Assembly (NCBI RefSeq): GCF_022965805.1 | Contig: NC_133109.1 | Location: forward strand, 5,681,869-5,745,868 | DNA: 64,000 bases | Source of the DNA: Primulina eburnea | Lineage: Eukaryota; Streptophyta; Magnoliopsida; Lamiales; Gesneriaceae | Reading direction: 5' to 3' | Shown here: positions 12,451 to 25,261 of the stretch, piece after piece | How positions within the stretch are numbered: position 1 is the first letter of the stretch | Layout of the letters: the number at the start of each line of letters is the position of its first letter | Notes under the pieces: model-generated | Databases searched by the model: none | Seen by the model: only the letters and a program-made list of their open reading frames with translations | What the model was told of the DNA's origin: nothing | Program-made: the position numbers and the translations under genes

Positions 12451-13573
12451 TTGATCACCCTTATCTGATAAGGTGCCAGCTCCAGGAATGAGAAATCAAC
12501 ATGTAGCGATCACATTCGGACCTTCCACAATCCCCAAATTTCATCCTATAAATCGTAGCTGAATTCATTTCCTTACGTGAACCTCTTAGATGTTCTCTCG
12601 GCTCTAGCATTATATTAGACTAATTAAGAATTTCGGAATGCAAGTTTAGTGTCAGGACACTTTTGAAGCAAGCAATGACTCAAAGATCAGTCGCGAGGAT
12701 AGGCATAAAATCAAGCGTCTCCAAAGGGTTAACGACGAACGAAAGTATAATATGAAAACCTTTAGTAAATACTGGGATATATTAGAAATTATGAAAGTAG
12801 TGCTCGAAGTAATCTTAGATAGTCTAGTTTCAGTGCATTATAGAATATGCAAATACATTTGGTTAGTAGTATATTCCTTTTATTGAAATGTCTAGAATCG
12901 GAGCATGTAAGCGTTCTAAAACTATTTAGAATTACATAAGTACTAGATAACCAATGGATAGACATACCTACTTATTTGATACTTGTCATTATTTGATGCA
13001 CATTTTACTGTCATAATATACATTTTCTATCGTATGATATCATGTTGATCATGTTATCCTTAGAGATAAAGCTTGATTCACAAGAACGGTCAACCATTTT
13101 CTTGGACGATTGGCTACCATGAGTCATCCATTGATATGACAAGATAGAATTCTACGGTGACTCAAGATATTGTAGGTCCACGTCTCGATCAATTGTGGGA
13201 TTCAGCTCTAGCTATTAAGAGTTGAGACTGCACACTTTGTCATCTCTAGACTGATCATGAAATGCTAGTCCTTGATCTCTGATCACTAGAGCATACTATC
13301 ATGCATATATATATGACCAATATATTTGTATGTATGTATTAGACGATTAAATCATTCACGTCCTTTTTTTTAATCTTGAACACCCACTCTTACGAGAGAG
13401 GTCTTAGGTTAGACGAGCAATGGGGACACGACATCGATTAGGCGAGACTCAGTTTCTGAGGATTTTATCATGTTTTTTGTATATATATTTAAACTTGTGT
13501 TATAATTTTATCGATATGATCTATGTTTAGTTAAGACTTAATTATGAATGCATTCGGTTTTAGTAGCGCTACA

Positions 13574-14124
13574 TTACATAATGCTTAACCAAGAGTAGAA
13601 AGTGGACTCATCAATAAAGTTTGGCTCCTAATGCGCACATAACTACCGTTTATCCCCATGCGAAATTGAAGTAATTTCTATTGTTGATAGCAGCAACAAA
13701 TACTCGTCCATTACTTGTTTCAACTTAGAGTAATACACAGAAAACATGTTATTTCTTCATTAATCTATCGATGTATAAATAATATCTTTTCATCCATTAG
13801 CTTCATCGAAGCGTTCCCTCGCGTCTTTTCAAACAATAGCGGCATTGGTAACATACACAATCCCAACAAACATTTCTATGATACAAAAATATATTAGTGA
13901 TAACAACGTAGTAATTCAAATATTTTAAATCCTACGGTTTATTCCACTCCCCCGTGATATATCTTCTTCCGCATTTTATCCCACGATTCTTCTCTCTTTC
14001 TTCATATGACCTCCTCCCTTTCAACGTCTTGTGATCAGTTTAAGTTGATATTGTTTGATATGCTATGTTTGATGAGCTTGCATAATTTAACTGAGCCTAT
14101 CTAATTTAATTTTTAGTCCAAACA
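13574..14124. other. No gene; junction between duplicated units and Tat LTR fragment
   Basis: 13574-13931 is the tail of the copy 1 unit, with no recognised content. 13932-14124 is unique. Read on the minus strand, the sequence from 14124 starts TGTTTGGAC right after a G-rich tract (14125-14137), so it looks like the first part of a Tat-type 3' LTR. Confidence 0.35.
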
Positions 14125-14137
14125 ATTGCCCCCCACA
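14125..14137 (-). other. Probable polypurine tract of Tat-type element
   Basis: TGTGGGGGGCAAT on the minus strand, followed at once by TGTTTGGAC. Confidence 0.4.
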
Positions 14138-14201
14138 GGCATTTGCCATTGGGCCAAAATGCTTGTTAATTAGCCCAGTTCCAACTCATCCATTTGTAGC
14201 G

Positions 14202-16142
14202 GCCCACAATTGTTTTCATGTGACTTGGGCTTGCAGTGTTGGGCCGAGCAACCCTATCCATTTTGTATTGGGCTTTAAATCATTGTCTCTTGGGTTTCAC
14301 GTACGCTTCAGATTCAAACTCTGTAGCCCGCTTTCTTCAACTTCTTTCCCACCCCTTCGTCCGATTACTCTTCACTGCTAGTGTGGAGGAACGTCGCCCT
14401 TCGCTCTCCCCACCCTTCAATTGCCGCGCCCTCAAGCTCTTCGATCATTCTCTGCTACCGGCCCCGTTGTCGCCCAAAGACGTGGTACGGCCCAAGACTT
14501 CCCATGGGTGCACCTATCTGAATCCAGCGCTACGAGCACCGCCTCTGCTCTTTCCATGTGATCTGATGCCAATCCTTATCCTTCCTGCTTTGTATGATTA
14601 GTCTTGAAGTATTCGAGAAAAGAGTTTGAATCCCTATACCAAGGTCATGTACTAATTATTTTCATGGGCATGGCGTGTTTATTCTTAGCAGGTGGCGTGG
14701 ATTGAGAATTGTCCATGGGTTGGCCTCAGTTCTCTGTTGCATTCGACACTTAAGCCTTGGTGTCATTTGGGGTTTCTTAAAACACAGGTACCTCTCAACT
14801 CTTACGTGCTCTTACATGATGCATCCACTCAAAAGGGACTTCCTCGTCACTAGCATTTATGCACTGCACTTCAGTCTAACCCCTTTCTTGCATACACATA
14901 TATGCATTTGCACTTGAGTCGGACTCATTTCCCACATACACGTATATGCTTTGCACTTCAGTCGGACCCCTTTCTCACATACACGTTTACTTGTTCTTCT
15001 TGCATGCGGTGGCTTCGCTTTATATTTGTTGACTGTTTGTTTGGTGTTGTGGTTGTTGGATGATGGATGTGAGATGAAAATGAATTGAATTTGATGTTGG
15101 ATGTTTGTTGGGGGAGAAGTTTTTTGTTGATTCTTATACTCCGACCCAAATAATCCACTCATTTTCATAAACCAATATGTTGGCTTAAAAACTCCCCACT
15201 CGTGATTATTTCTCCAATTGATTCCGTAACAAAAACAAATGCATCTGATATGATAAGAGTGGCCTACTGACCAACTTCATTTGATCATAAGCAACATATA
15301 TTTACATTGGTGGCCTTAAGGCCTACTTCAAACAAAGTTTTACAACAGAGAACTAAACACATACAAAAATGGTCAGTTAGCCTATTTTTACACCAAAGTC
15401 AACTTCTGGGTCCTCACGTGGTTCGAATAATGCTCTTGTTTTCTTATTTTCTTCCTTTATTATTCGTTGTTCCGCCCGGCGAGCTCAACTCCCTGCTTTG
15501 TGTAGTTCTTTCTTGCCATATTTTAAGTGGCCTACTTCGTGGGTCTGTCGATGCATATGCAAACAACCAATTTATACAATGGCATTACGGTTTACCTCAT
15601 CATGATTTCTCGTACCATAAGAACATTATAAATATCAACCGAATGCATGTATAATAAGTGGCCATAAGGCCGACTCCGTAATGAAACAAAGTACCTTCAA
15701 AATGATGAAAGTGGCATAATATCCCACTTCCTCTAATCAATTTCATTGTGGAATTATAAACAACGGATATTCACCTCAGTGGCCTTAAGGGCTACATCAC
15801 AGGACGTCTCGAAATAAAGAACTAAGCATATACAAAAGTGGACAATAAGCCTATTCTTATATCAAAACCAAACTTCCACGCCCTTCTGAACTCTTTCCAG
15901 TCATGTCTCGATGGCCTAAAATCCCATCCCATGTGGCTTCCTTTCGAGTTGCTCAAAGGATACTATGAACTCCGATTCTCATTATTCAAGCCAGAGCCAA
16001 AGTGGCCCCAAAGGCCAACTCCCCTCTGGATATCAGCATCCTTGTTTGTTTTACTCACTCGCTTGTTTCTATTATTTTCCTCATACTTGGAAAATACGGC
16101 TTGCGATACTTGCCATTTATGCATCTTTTGTGTGGTTGGCCA
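14202..16142 (-). repeat. Tat/Retand-like 3' untranslated region, copy 2
   Basis: Counterpart of 4239-6390, with the same minisatellite (14866-14990) and GGCCTTAAGGCC-type motifs (15260-16020). No gene is recognised. Confidence 0.45.
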
Positions 16143-16545
16143 TCTAAACTTGATAGTCAATATGCATTCCCGTCCAGGATCTTGTGCACCTTAAATGGCC
16201 CTTCTCAATTCGGGGTAAGTCTTTGTCCTTTGTCCCCAGGGGCAGTATGGTTTTCCACACAGTTTCTCCTTCGTGGAATCTTTTCTTGTTCATCCTTTTG
16301 TTGTATATCATTGCCACTTTCTACTTTTACAACAACAACGCGTTATATGCTTGGATTCTCAATTCATCAACCTCTTCTAACTCTATAAGCATTACCTCAC
16401 TGTAGTGTTCAGGGGAAAGTTCGTTCCGCTTTGCCACTCGCGTTGATGGTACCATAATATCTAATGGTCATACCGCATCGTGGCCAAAGATGAGGGCAAA
16501 TGGACTTACCCCGGTCGCAGACCTCTTAGATGTCCTATATGCTTA
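16143..16545 (-). pseudogene. Gypsy (Tat lineage) pol tail fragment, copy 2
   Basis: Same integrase-tail remnant as at 6391-6800, with its own substitutions. Non-functional. Confidence 0.65.
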
Positions 16546-16549
16546 AATT

Positions 16550-17767
16550 CCGATAATAAAAACCACTTATAAACTCCTTTATAAACAATCTCTTTGATCT
16601 CCATCAAGCTACACTCATCAAATCCAACTACTTGAATTTGACTATCTCAACGGAAACACATAATTCAATACTTGTGTAACACTTAATGGTTCAAGGATAT
16701 AATTAGCGGTGGTTTCACAACTTTATGTGATTCCAGACAATATTTGTCCTTATTCGAGAGTACTCTAATTAGTCTCATTATTTTCATCAATCTTTTGATT
16801 AAGAACGTCAGAACTCAAGTCCGATTGCACCAATCAGATCATGCTAAAAGCGTCTAGTAGCATCGCCCCATGTTCCCCTAGGTATCGCCGAGAGTGCCTG
16901 CAAGAACCAGTAACTTATTGTTAGCATACAGTTTGGTCCTTTCAACTCATATATGCTCTATCGAATATGCAAAAATTGGTACATCCAGAGTTGCAAATGA
17001 ATTGGCTAACGATGTGATGTATCTTTGAGTAATACTAGTGACATCATATGTGCAATTAAGAAAACACATTTCCTTAAAACATATGTCTTGCTCTGGCCAG
17101 AAACTCCTTGCACTATTAACTCATCATATCCACATATGATAACTTCATCTATAGGAGAGCGGTGAATCTCCGACTACAATATATTTACTCCTACATATTT
17201 CAAAACTATACCAAATCTAACCACCCGATGACCCTCAATTGAGTCGGTAAAATGATCAAAGTACATGCTATACGCAGAGCTTCTATGTTATCCCGGGTTA
17301 GAGGACTAATGGTGTTCAACCATAACCGCAGACTATTCTATTTGATAAATGATAACCTATTTGGATGGTCCGAGATAGGGTTGTTCAGCGACTATCAAAT
17401 GATCACTCATCTGTATGAATGGACATCCCAATGTCCTTACAGTGAAACGTGGCTTTTTAATCACAAATGATAGTTTCAAGCTCGAGCGATCTTTATCCTT
17501 ATTTTAGGCGGTTGAATCGACTAGGAATATATTTATAATATACAATTAACTTCTTAATGAATTTCATGGCCCACTAGACTCGTAGACCTTATGGTACTTA
17601 TAGTAAATTCAAGGATTTTATCTATACAGATTGCATGATATACATATAAAATAAATGTCATAATTGGATAAAACCATAGAAAATTATTATTAAAATAAAG
17701 ATTATTTTTACGTAAAAGTCAATAAAGACCAAACTAAAAATTGGCTCGTTGGACACATACTCTAACA
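16550..17767 (-). repeat. Copia-type LTR, minus orientation, copy 2
   Basis: Counterpart of 6815-8020. The TGTTAGAGTATGTGTCCA start is at 17767 on the minus strand. The far end is approximate. Confidence 0.5.
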
Positions 17768-17985
17768 AAAAACTACATGTTTGGCAACCATATCATTCAC
17801 TCCATTATTGACAATCCAATTTAAACAAAACCTCTTATAAGATAGGTTTGTGTCACTTGTCATGTTAGCAAATGTAATGATAAGCTCAACAAATGAATTA
17901 TCCTTGTTAAGAAGCTTTTGAATGGTTGCATATTTCTCTGATGTAAAAACTTTTTCATGCATATGATTTTGATGAGATGTATCAA
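17762..17985 (-). pseudogene. Conserved open frame of unknown origin, copy 2
   Basis: Same frame as at 8015-8239. Here it stays open further upstream (APLEIDTSHQNHMHEK), which suggests it is part of a longer lost coding exon. No family is recognised. Confidence 0.3.
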
Positions 17986-18189
17986 TCTCTAAAGGAGCTT
18001 TGCATTACCACACTGTCACCCCTTTTATTGAGATTCCTTATCAAATACCTGATTTGATCCTTTACTTTTCCCTTATATAAATGATGAACCAAGGTGTAAC
18101 ATACCAACTATATCATATAAATGAAGACCCGAAGTGTAACCCATCAACTTATAGCAATTAAACTTGCTATGACCTTTCCAATAAGTACT

Positions 18190-19400
18190 CACAACTCTGG
18201 AATGAGTTCGGGCCCGCCGAAGTGAGTTCGGACATTTTGATGACCCATATCTGATAAGGTGCCAGCTCCAAGAATGATAAATCAACACATTCAGACCTTC
18301 AAAAATCCCCAAATTTCATCCTATAAATCGTAGCTGAATTCATTCCCTTAAGTGAACCTCTTAGATGTTCTCTCGGCTCTAGCATTATATTAGACTAATT
18401 AAGAATTTCGGAATGCAAGTTTAGCGTCAGGACACTTTTGAAGCAAGCAATGACTCAAGGAGCAGTTGGCGAGGATAGGTATAAAAATCAGAGCATCTCC
18501 AAAGGGTTAACGACGGACAAAAGTATAATACGAAAACATTTAGTAAATACTAGGGATATATTAGGAATTATGAAAGTAGTGCTCGAAGTAATCTTAGACA
18601 GTGCGTACTAGATATAATAGTTTCAGCACACTATAGAATATGCACATCTGTTTGGTTAGTAATATATTCCTTTTATTGAAATGTCTAGAATTAGAGAATG
18701 TCTAGAATCAGAGCGCGTAGGCATTCCAAAACTATTTAGAAGTACATAAGTACTAGATAACCAATGGACAGAAATACCTACTTATTTGATATTTACTTGT
18801 CATTATTTGATGCACGTTTTATTGTCATAATATACATGTTGTATCGTATGATATCATGTTGATCATTTTATCCTTAGAGATAAACCTTGATTCACAAGAA
18901 CAGTCAATCATTTTCTTGGACGATTGGCTGCTGTTAGTCATCCACTGATATGACAAGATAGAATTCTAAGGTGACTCAAGATATTGTAGGTCCACGTCTC
19001 GATCAATTGTGGGATTCAGCTCTTGCTATGATAGAGTTGAGACTGCACACTTTGTCTGCATACTTTGTCATCTCTAGACTGATCATGAAATGCTAGTACT
19101 TGATCTCTGATCACCTGAGCATACTCTTATGCATATATATGACCCAGTATATTTGTATTTATGTATTAGATGATTAAGTCGTTCATGTCCTTTTTTTTAA
19201 TCTTGAACACCCACTCTTACGAGAGAGGTCTTAGGTCAGACAAGCAATGGGGACACGACATCGATTAGGCGAGACTCAGTTTTTGAGGATTTTATCATGT
19301 TTTTTTTATATATATTTAAACTTGTGTTATAATTTTATGGATATGATCTATGTTTAATTAAGACTTAATTATGAATGCATTCGGTTTTAGTAGCGTTACA
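18190..19400 (+). repeat. Degraded Tekay-like gypsy LTR, copy 2, uninterrupted
   Basis: Counterpart of the interrupted LTR in copy 1, with TTCGGGCCCGCCGAAG-type units at 18207-18233, CTATAAATC near 18321 and a terminus near 19400. It contains the empty copia target TTGAT at 18237-18241. Confidence 0.45.
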
Positions 19401-19760
19401 TTACATAATGCTTAACCAAGAGTAGAAAGTGGACTCATCATTAAAGTTTGGCTCCTAATGCGCACATAACTATCGTTTATCCCCATGCGAAATTGAAGTA
19501 ATTTCTATTGTTGATAGCAGCAACAAATACTCGTTCATTACTTGTTTCAAAAAGGAATAATACACAGAAAAAATGTTATTTCCTTGCATGAATCTATCGA
19601 TGTATAAAGAATATCTTTTGATCCATTAGCTTCATCGAAGCGTTCCCTCGCGTCTTTTCAAACAATAGCGGCATCGGTAACATACACAATCCCAACAAAA
19701 ATTTCTTTGATACAAAAATATATTAGTGATAGCAACGTAGTAATTCAAATATTTTAAATC

Positions 19761-20348
19761 GTACAGTAGTTCAAGTGTCATGTTTCGATTGTTTTATCCA
19801 GCAAAAAAAATATCTTTATTTTTTCGTTTTCAAGAATTTACTTATTACTGAACCCACAAAAGATTATGAAATTTATATTTGAACAAAAAATTTTTTTAAA
19901 CATCATGAAGCATAAAAGAATTTGGAAATTTAATGAAATCAGAATGTGAAAAAAGAAAAGAACAAATCTCAATATTCTCGGATGTTTACGTGAACTTTAT
20001 TGGAAAGCAGAGAATATCAATAATATTTTTGGATGAAAAAAATTTAAATATTAAATAATTTTCCTAATCAAGATATCACCTTTGATTCCCCCCAAGAAGT
20101 GAGATCACAAGCCCAACTACATATAGGCAGAGCAAGCCTCCACACTAGACTTCCCCTTGCTGTGTGAGGTTTTTGTCGTACATTGCATGTTAGTCATTGT
20201 TCAACAGTATTTTCGAAGACACTCCACAGTTGTCGCTAACTTTTTCCCTACTCCAGCAACACAGCTCTCCCCGGTCAACTATCTTGTGAGTGAGTTTTTG
20301 TGTAGCTCTAAGATTGTGAGTGGAAATTGTTGATGAAAGATCGAAGAA
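19761..20348 (+). promoter_or_regulatory. Upstream region and 5' leader of the remorin gene
   Basis: AT-rich sequence from 19761, then a more pyrimidine-rich leader from about 20090 up to the start codon at 20349. No open frame of note. No TATA box can be placed with confidence, although AT-rich tracts lie near 20038-20060. Confidence 0.4.
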
Positions 20349-23348
20349 ATGGATAGAGATAACAAAAAGTACTCGGAAGCTTCAGTCTTGTTTGCTTACA
20401 ATGGGGTGAGTGAGATTTTCTCATGTTTGTTTTGTATTTTTTTTCTTTTATAATGTTTGTGGTTTAATGTAGAAAAAATGGGTTTTGTGATTCAGGGAGG
20501 AGGGGTAGAGGGTGTTAATGGACTGTGCAACACAAGCACAAAGAACCCATTTTTGGATTCTTTTTCAGACCCCATTTGCAATTTGAATCTCCAAGAAACC
20601 TCTGAGTTTGTCAAGTCATTTCCAGTGGCAAACAATGGAGCTGAAACCAGGGGTTTTCTGGAAATGTCATCTCAGAGAAATAGAGATAATGGGGAGAATT
20701 CTGCAACAAGGAGGAGTTTGGAAGCTCCACCCACACCTGGGAGGCCTATTTTCAGCTTCAGCACTGGGAATTTTTCAAGAAAAAATGTCCCTTCAAAATG
20801 GGATGATGCTGAAAAATGGCTGGTGAGTGGGAGTTCTTGCATTGACTCTCCTGCTCATAATAGTCATGGCTTGTTGAAGCCATTGGAGCCCTCGAGAATG
20901 CTCTCCAAGCAATCCAGTGGGTACAGGCCACAGCTAGGTGAGATCTTTGCAGAAAAATCAAGGGTTACTGCAGAGGAAAATGTTTCCAAAGTGTTTTCAA
21001 CTTTTCATGGGTCTTCTGTACTGGACCATCACCGTAACTCAACCAGAACTATCAATGGGGTTTCGCTTTCAGCTTCAGCAGATTTACTCCTAAAAGGTAA
21101 GAAACCTTTTGTCCCAACAGTGTTTTAACCTTTCCTTTTACTTAGAAAAGCCTCAATGTGTGATATTGACTTATTGACTGTGGCCAATGTGTTGGATATT
21201 TTTCTGTAACACTAAGTTTGGCACTCAAAATCGAATCTAGCTTAATTTGGGATACCTTTAATACTTGTAACACTTAAAATTTGATATTGATTATATATAA
21301 CTATAATAAGAAACATTCATTGTCCAAAGTGGTAGCTTGTTAATGCTTACTGTAGCTTTGACTAGACTTGTTAGTTGTTAACTTGGACTGATCCATCGGA
21401 GTATCATCTTTTGCAAATGTAGATAAATTCACAAATGAGGTGAAACCAGTATGTCCAAAATTTGGAGACTTGGACCCTTTGAAAGAAGGATTTTTGTTTG
21501 GAGATTCGATCGAGAAGTCAATGGATGACCGTACACATGAGGTGAAACATAGAGATATTGGCACAGAAATGACTCCTCTTGGAAGTTCTACGACTTCAAG
21601 ATGTCCAACACCATTCAAAAGCACATCACCTGCTCGCCACAACACACCCGCCGATCGATCTGGTCCATTATCCATGGCTAGTATGGATAGCTCAAATACC
21701 ATTGATATAACACAATTTCAAGAGTGTCATTTAGCGAAACTACATCATGGGTCGAAATATGATACCATCGCTTTGAATTGGAGCTCGAGAGAGGAAGAGG
21801 AGGAGGACATATCGAAAAGCTTGAGGCATTTTGAAATGAATTGTGAGTTTCGGAAAAGTGTTTCTGGATCAAGAACTTGTGTTTGGGATGAAGAGGAAAA
21901 CACTAAGAGCTGCCTTAGGTAGATGAAATGCCACTCACTACATTTGTTCTTTATATCCTTGCTGGAAATATTAATTATGATCGTTTCTAAATTCAGGTAC
22001 CAAAGAGAAGAAGCGAAAATCCAAGCTTGGGTGAACCTTCAGAGTGCGAAAGCAGAAGCAGAATCAAGGAAACTTGAGGTAGAACTTCTTATAATCTTTT
22101 ATCCTCCACATGTGTTTGTAGTCATAATGGCTAGTGGTGGGGCAAAAAAATGAGAAATTTCGAAATTTGATATCCTCTGAAATACAAGTCATCCTCTTTC
22201 AAGGCTCATTTAATCAGTCGCATTCTTAAACTCCGACTCTAGATTGTATCATTTACACCGCTTATTTTTGTTATATGAGGATCAATTTTCACACTAGACA
22301 ACATAGTTGTTATGACAAAGTTTTGGCAAAAATGTTGTTGTCACAAAGGAAAACTTGTGAATTGTTTTATACTGGGTATAAGTATAAAACAAGTCTGCCA
22401 TGGAATCAAGAAGGCACACTATCTGACAGAAAACAACAAACACTGAGCTTTGGTATTAGGTTGAGCACAATTTGAATATGAGAATCATCCTTTATATTTA
22501 CCTTGATATGTAATTAGGGATGGCTGAATAATGTTGACCATGATTGGATTATTTTTCAAGATTTTGTTTGTCTTCATCCACATTGAGCCACCCACCAGAG
22601 TTGGAATTGGACACCCTTTTCCTTCCCCGTGCTAGTCTTATTCTCTTCACACATAAATTAATACTTGTATAATTGAGAAGTAAGAAAAAGGTGAGTACTT
22701 CCTGCAAATATGTATATTATAATGTCTTGTTAGATGAACTCATGTGCATTGCTTGCAGAATTCTATGAAGTTGGTGTCTTTGATTATTATATCCCTCACC
22801 CTTTTACATTGCGGGAACCTATATTTTAAAAATAGCAACTCTGGAAATTTATTTGTGGTCATTTAAAAATATAATATGGTTTGATCTTGGAAATGTTTTG
22901 CCTAACAGATAAGGAGTCCTCCATTATTTTATTAGTTTGTGCCTAGTTCTTGGGGTCCTGACAAAACAAAAGACAATGCCAGCTTCTAACAAAATTCAAG
23001 AACCTTGTAAAACAAAAAAGGAATATGATCTAGGGAATCCCACAGTTTTCGTTTGACTGGTTTATCTCACGCGCTCATCTTTTGAATTTCAAGAACTACG
23101 TGATATTAAATATTATATTTCAGGTTAAAATACAGAAAATGAAATCGGATTTGGAAGAAAAGCTGATGAAAAGGATGGCCGACGTGCATCGGAAAGCCGA
23201 AGAATGGAGAGCGGAAGCCAAGTTTCAGCATTCGGAACAAATCCTTAAAACCGGACAGCAAGCTCGTAAAGGGGTTAACCGTGTCAACTCAAAACATTCA
23301 GGGGACAAATCTTGTGGCTGCTTCCCTTGTAATAAATATCATATTTAG
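20349..23348 (+). CDS. Remorin family protein, long N-terminal type
   Basis: Five exons join in frame to 486 aa: 20349-20405, 20496-21096, 21423-21918, 21997-22078 and 23124-23348, all with GT-AG introns. The C-terminal 100 residues are a Remorin_C coiled coil (RYQREEAKIQAWVNLQSAKA ... EAKFQHSEQILKTGQQARKG) ending in a cysteine cluster, CGCFPC. In remorins this tail is S-acylated and anchors the protein to plasma-membrane nanodomains. The first 380 residues are Ser/Thr/Pro-rich and low in complexity, with short motifs such as PPTPGRPIFSFSTG, KWDDAEKWL and DIGTEMTP that I associate with the large group-6-type remorins; the group is a judgement. The start is the first ATG after the leader. The splice of exon 1 (19 codons) is predicted from the GT at 20406 and in-frame AG at 20495. 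A role in membrane signalling or pathogen and symbiont responses is family knowledge, not seen here. Confidence 0.88.
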
Positions 23349-24403
23349 GCACCGTATGTACTTTTTCTGCAGTTATATTTGAGTAAATGCAAGAAGTTTC
23401 AGATTTTAATTTGCAAAAGCCATATCATTTTAAGTACCTTATTCCACTACATATTCAAGAATTTTGATAAGAAACGATGAATTTAATTGCGCAGAATCCA
23501 TGTGAATGTAATTTAATGCTTTCTATTTACCACAGAACCTGAATGTCAGGTATAGAACTTGCTTTTATAAATTTACAGCAGATAATTTTCAGAAAAAAAA
23601 TTATTGAATGATTCAGAGTTTCTGCAGTAAATGAAATTTTATTTCATGTGGGGTTCGGATTTTCTTGAATCTTTAATCTTTCAGAAGCTCTGTGGACAAA
23701 ATCTATGTCACCTAGATATTGTCCTAACTAATTACTCCAACCATTTATCAACTAAAACATCAAACAAATCTTGTAGACTCCGGCCACAAATTGCTTACAA
23801 CAATACAAAGTAAAAATCCCATAAAATTATTTTAGCTGTGTTTTAACAACCCTTTTGATTTTGAAACTGCAAGACTTCCGATTTGGTTGCTGTGGTGGCC
23901 AATCACCTAAAAGCAGAGCCCTGACAATTATGTAGCTAGAAAAAAACACAGCACACACAGTGTCACAAAGGAAAGATACATTTCTGAAATGGGCAAACAT
24001 GGAAAGATATATACATACAGACATATATTTATATATTGTTGCACACACACACACAAGTTTTTGTATCTTAGTGACAGATGCAGAGTCTGGACTGTGTTTT
24101 ACGTACACAGATTGTAAAGCTTACAACAAAATTTACTATACAAAAATGTGGCTTTTGGGTTACTTTGCAGTCTGCAAAGTGGTTTATCTCATATCTGCAT
24201 TTATTATTATTTTATTATCTTTTTATTTTGGTGGATAACAGATATTTTTTATTATATTTATGTTATATAATATTTAATAAAAGTCCTGTTAATAGACACA
24301 ATCTGGCAGCATAAGTTATACGAAATATATTTTGCTGGATACATCATCAACTTAATTTCCATTCACGAGTCACACGGTGCATCGATGGTTATACATTCGG
24401 TGC
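23349..24403. other. Intergenic, no gene seen
   Basis: Remorin 3' UTR and AT-rich spacer. It contains a TATA/CATA-rich stretch and a short (CA)n microsatellite at about 24005-24057. Short open frames on either strand have no recognisable domain. Confidence 0.5.
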
Positions 24404-25140
24404 AATAACATACTGTAATACCAAAATTTTATCTCGAGTTCAGTTTAGAGAGTATTTTTCAAATCTTCGCAGCTAAGTGGATCGAGTCGTTACTCTAGGC
24501 TCTCCATAGATAGAAATAGGGATTAGGGACGTCGGAGAGTCAGAAACTCTGACATAACCCTCCGATGCTTAAATTAGTGTAAAAAACAAATTTAAGATAG
24601 AGATATAATAATGTTAAGTGAGAAATAGAATCTGAATGTTAAAACGTGATCAATACCTAGTATTTATAGAGGCAGGAGATGCAAATTACCTTGTTAGAGT
24701 ATGACTCTTGCTGGGTAGAATCCTACCTGAGATAGGAGACCTCAACTAGTGGGACTCCATGACCATGGCGGCTGCGACAGTTGATGACGCCTAAGACTCT
24801 TGTCTTATCTTGGTTAGATTTGATCAAACCACATATTTATCGAGACCCCTTATATAGTAATGAAAATATCTTTCGATCCTCTAACCGCGTCATGGTTTAG
24901 AATTCTTGACCTCTTAGTGAGCTCGGGCCTCTAGTAGACGGGCTTGGGGAGATCGGCCCTATTAGGGATTCATAGGTTCAGGCCTATGAGTTCGGACTCC
25001 TATCAGTATGTTTGGACTCGGAAGCTGGATCCTGCCCAATGATGATACCTGACTCTTGTAGGGCTAGAGCCAATTTTGAGATGAGTAATATTGACAAATC
25101 TCTCAAAGGAACACTTGTGTTGGGGTCTTCTGAGTTTAGG
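24404..25140 (-). repeat. LTR-like repeat upstream of proteasome gene
   Basis: GC and motif content differ from the flanks. On the minus strand a TATA-like CTATAAATACTAGG lies near 24655-24671 and the sequence ends GGTATTACA (24404 side). No target duplication was found. This may be a solo LTR or a diverged repeat; called on appearance only. Confidence 0.3.
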
Positions 25141-25261
25141 AAAGCACGTGGGCTGGGTTGATAATTAATAATCTGGGCCGAATGCATTCTCTATTTAAGA
25201 AGTATATAAAACCCAATAAGAAAACCCATTGGGTTGGAGCCCAATTAACCAGTTCGGCCCA
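25141..25261 (+). promoter_or_regulatory. Proteasome alpha-5 promoter: G-box and site II cluster
   Basis: CACGTG at 25145-25150 overlaps TGGGCT (25149-25154). Further site II-type motifs are TGGGCC (25174-25179), AGCCCA (25238-25243) and GGCCCA (25256-25261), with TATATAAA at 25203-25210. Site II (TGGGCY) elements are typical of plant housekeeping promoters and are bound by TCP factors. Confidence 0.5.

Larger units (their letters stand above)
8507..12455 (-). mobile_element. Ty1/copia element (Tork-like), decayed, with TSD TTGAT
   Basis: The element is 8512-12450 on the minus strand. TTGAT occurs at 8507-8511 and 12451-12455, and once only at the matching site in copy 2 (18237-18241), which proves the borders. 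The right end is a complete 454 bp LTR (11997-12450). The primer-binding site TGGTATCAGAGC is at 11983-11994. The left LTR is reduced to about 83 bp. Coding parts are broken. Confidence 0.92.
8470..13573 (+). repeat. Degraded Tekay-like gypsy LTR, copy 1, interrupted
   Basis: Taken without the copia insertion, this has the same order of features as the solo LTR at 47496-49000: TTCGGAC motifs (8479-8505), a TATA box (CTATAAATC near 12546), a weak match around CAAAGGGTTAACGACG, the ACCCACTCTTACGAG block before the end, and a TAGCGCTACA terminus at 13573. The relation is by eye and distant. The start is unclear. Confidence 0.45.
4239..13931. repeat. Tandem duplication, copy 1 (with copia insertion)
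   Basis: From the CCCACAATTG just after the Sirevirus LTR to AAATATTTTAAATC at 13931, this stretch matches 14202-19760 in order and orientation, once the copia element and one target copy (8512-12455) are removed. Copy 1 has about 200 bp near 4610-4810 that copy 2 lacks. The start of copy 1 is hidden by the Sirevirus, whose insertion therefore postdates the duplication or hit one copy only. Confidence 0.85.
14202..19760. repeat. Tandem duplication, copy 2 (without copia insertion)
   Basis: Matches 4239-13931 in order, minus the copia element. It is about 200 bp shorter near 14571. Homology stops at AAATATTTTAAATC (19760). By eye the copies differ by scattered substitutions and small indels, so the duplication is not very recent. 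Confidence 0.85.

Noticed and set aside
23827..24238. Overlapping 92-93 codon frames on both strands after the remorin gene
   Set aside because: AT- and CA-repeat derived, no recognised family, no splice or promoter context.
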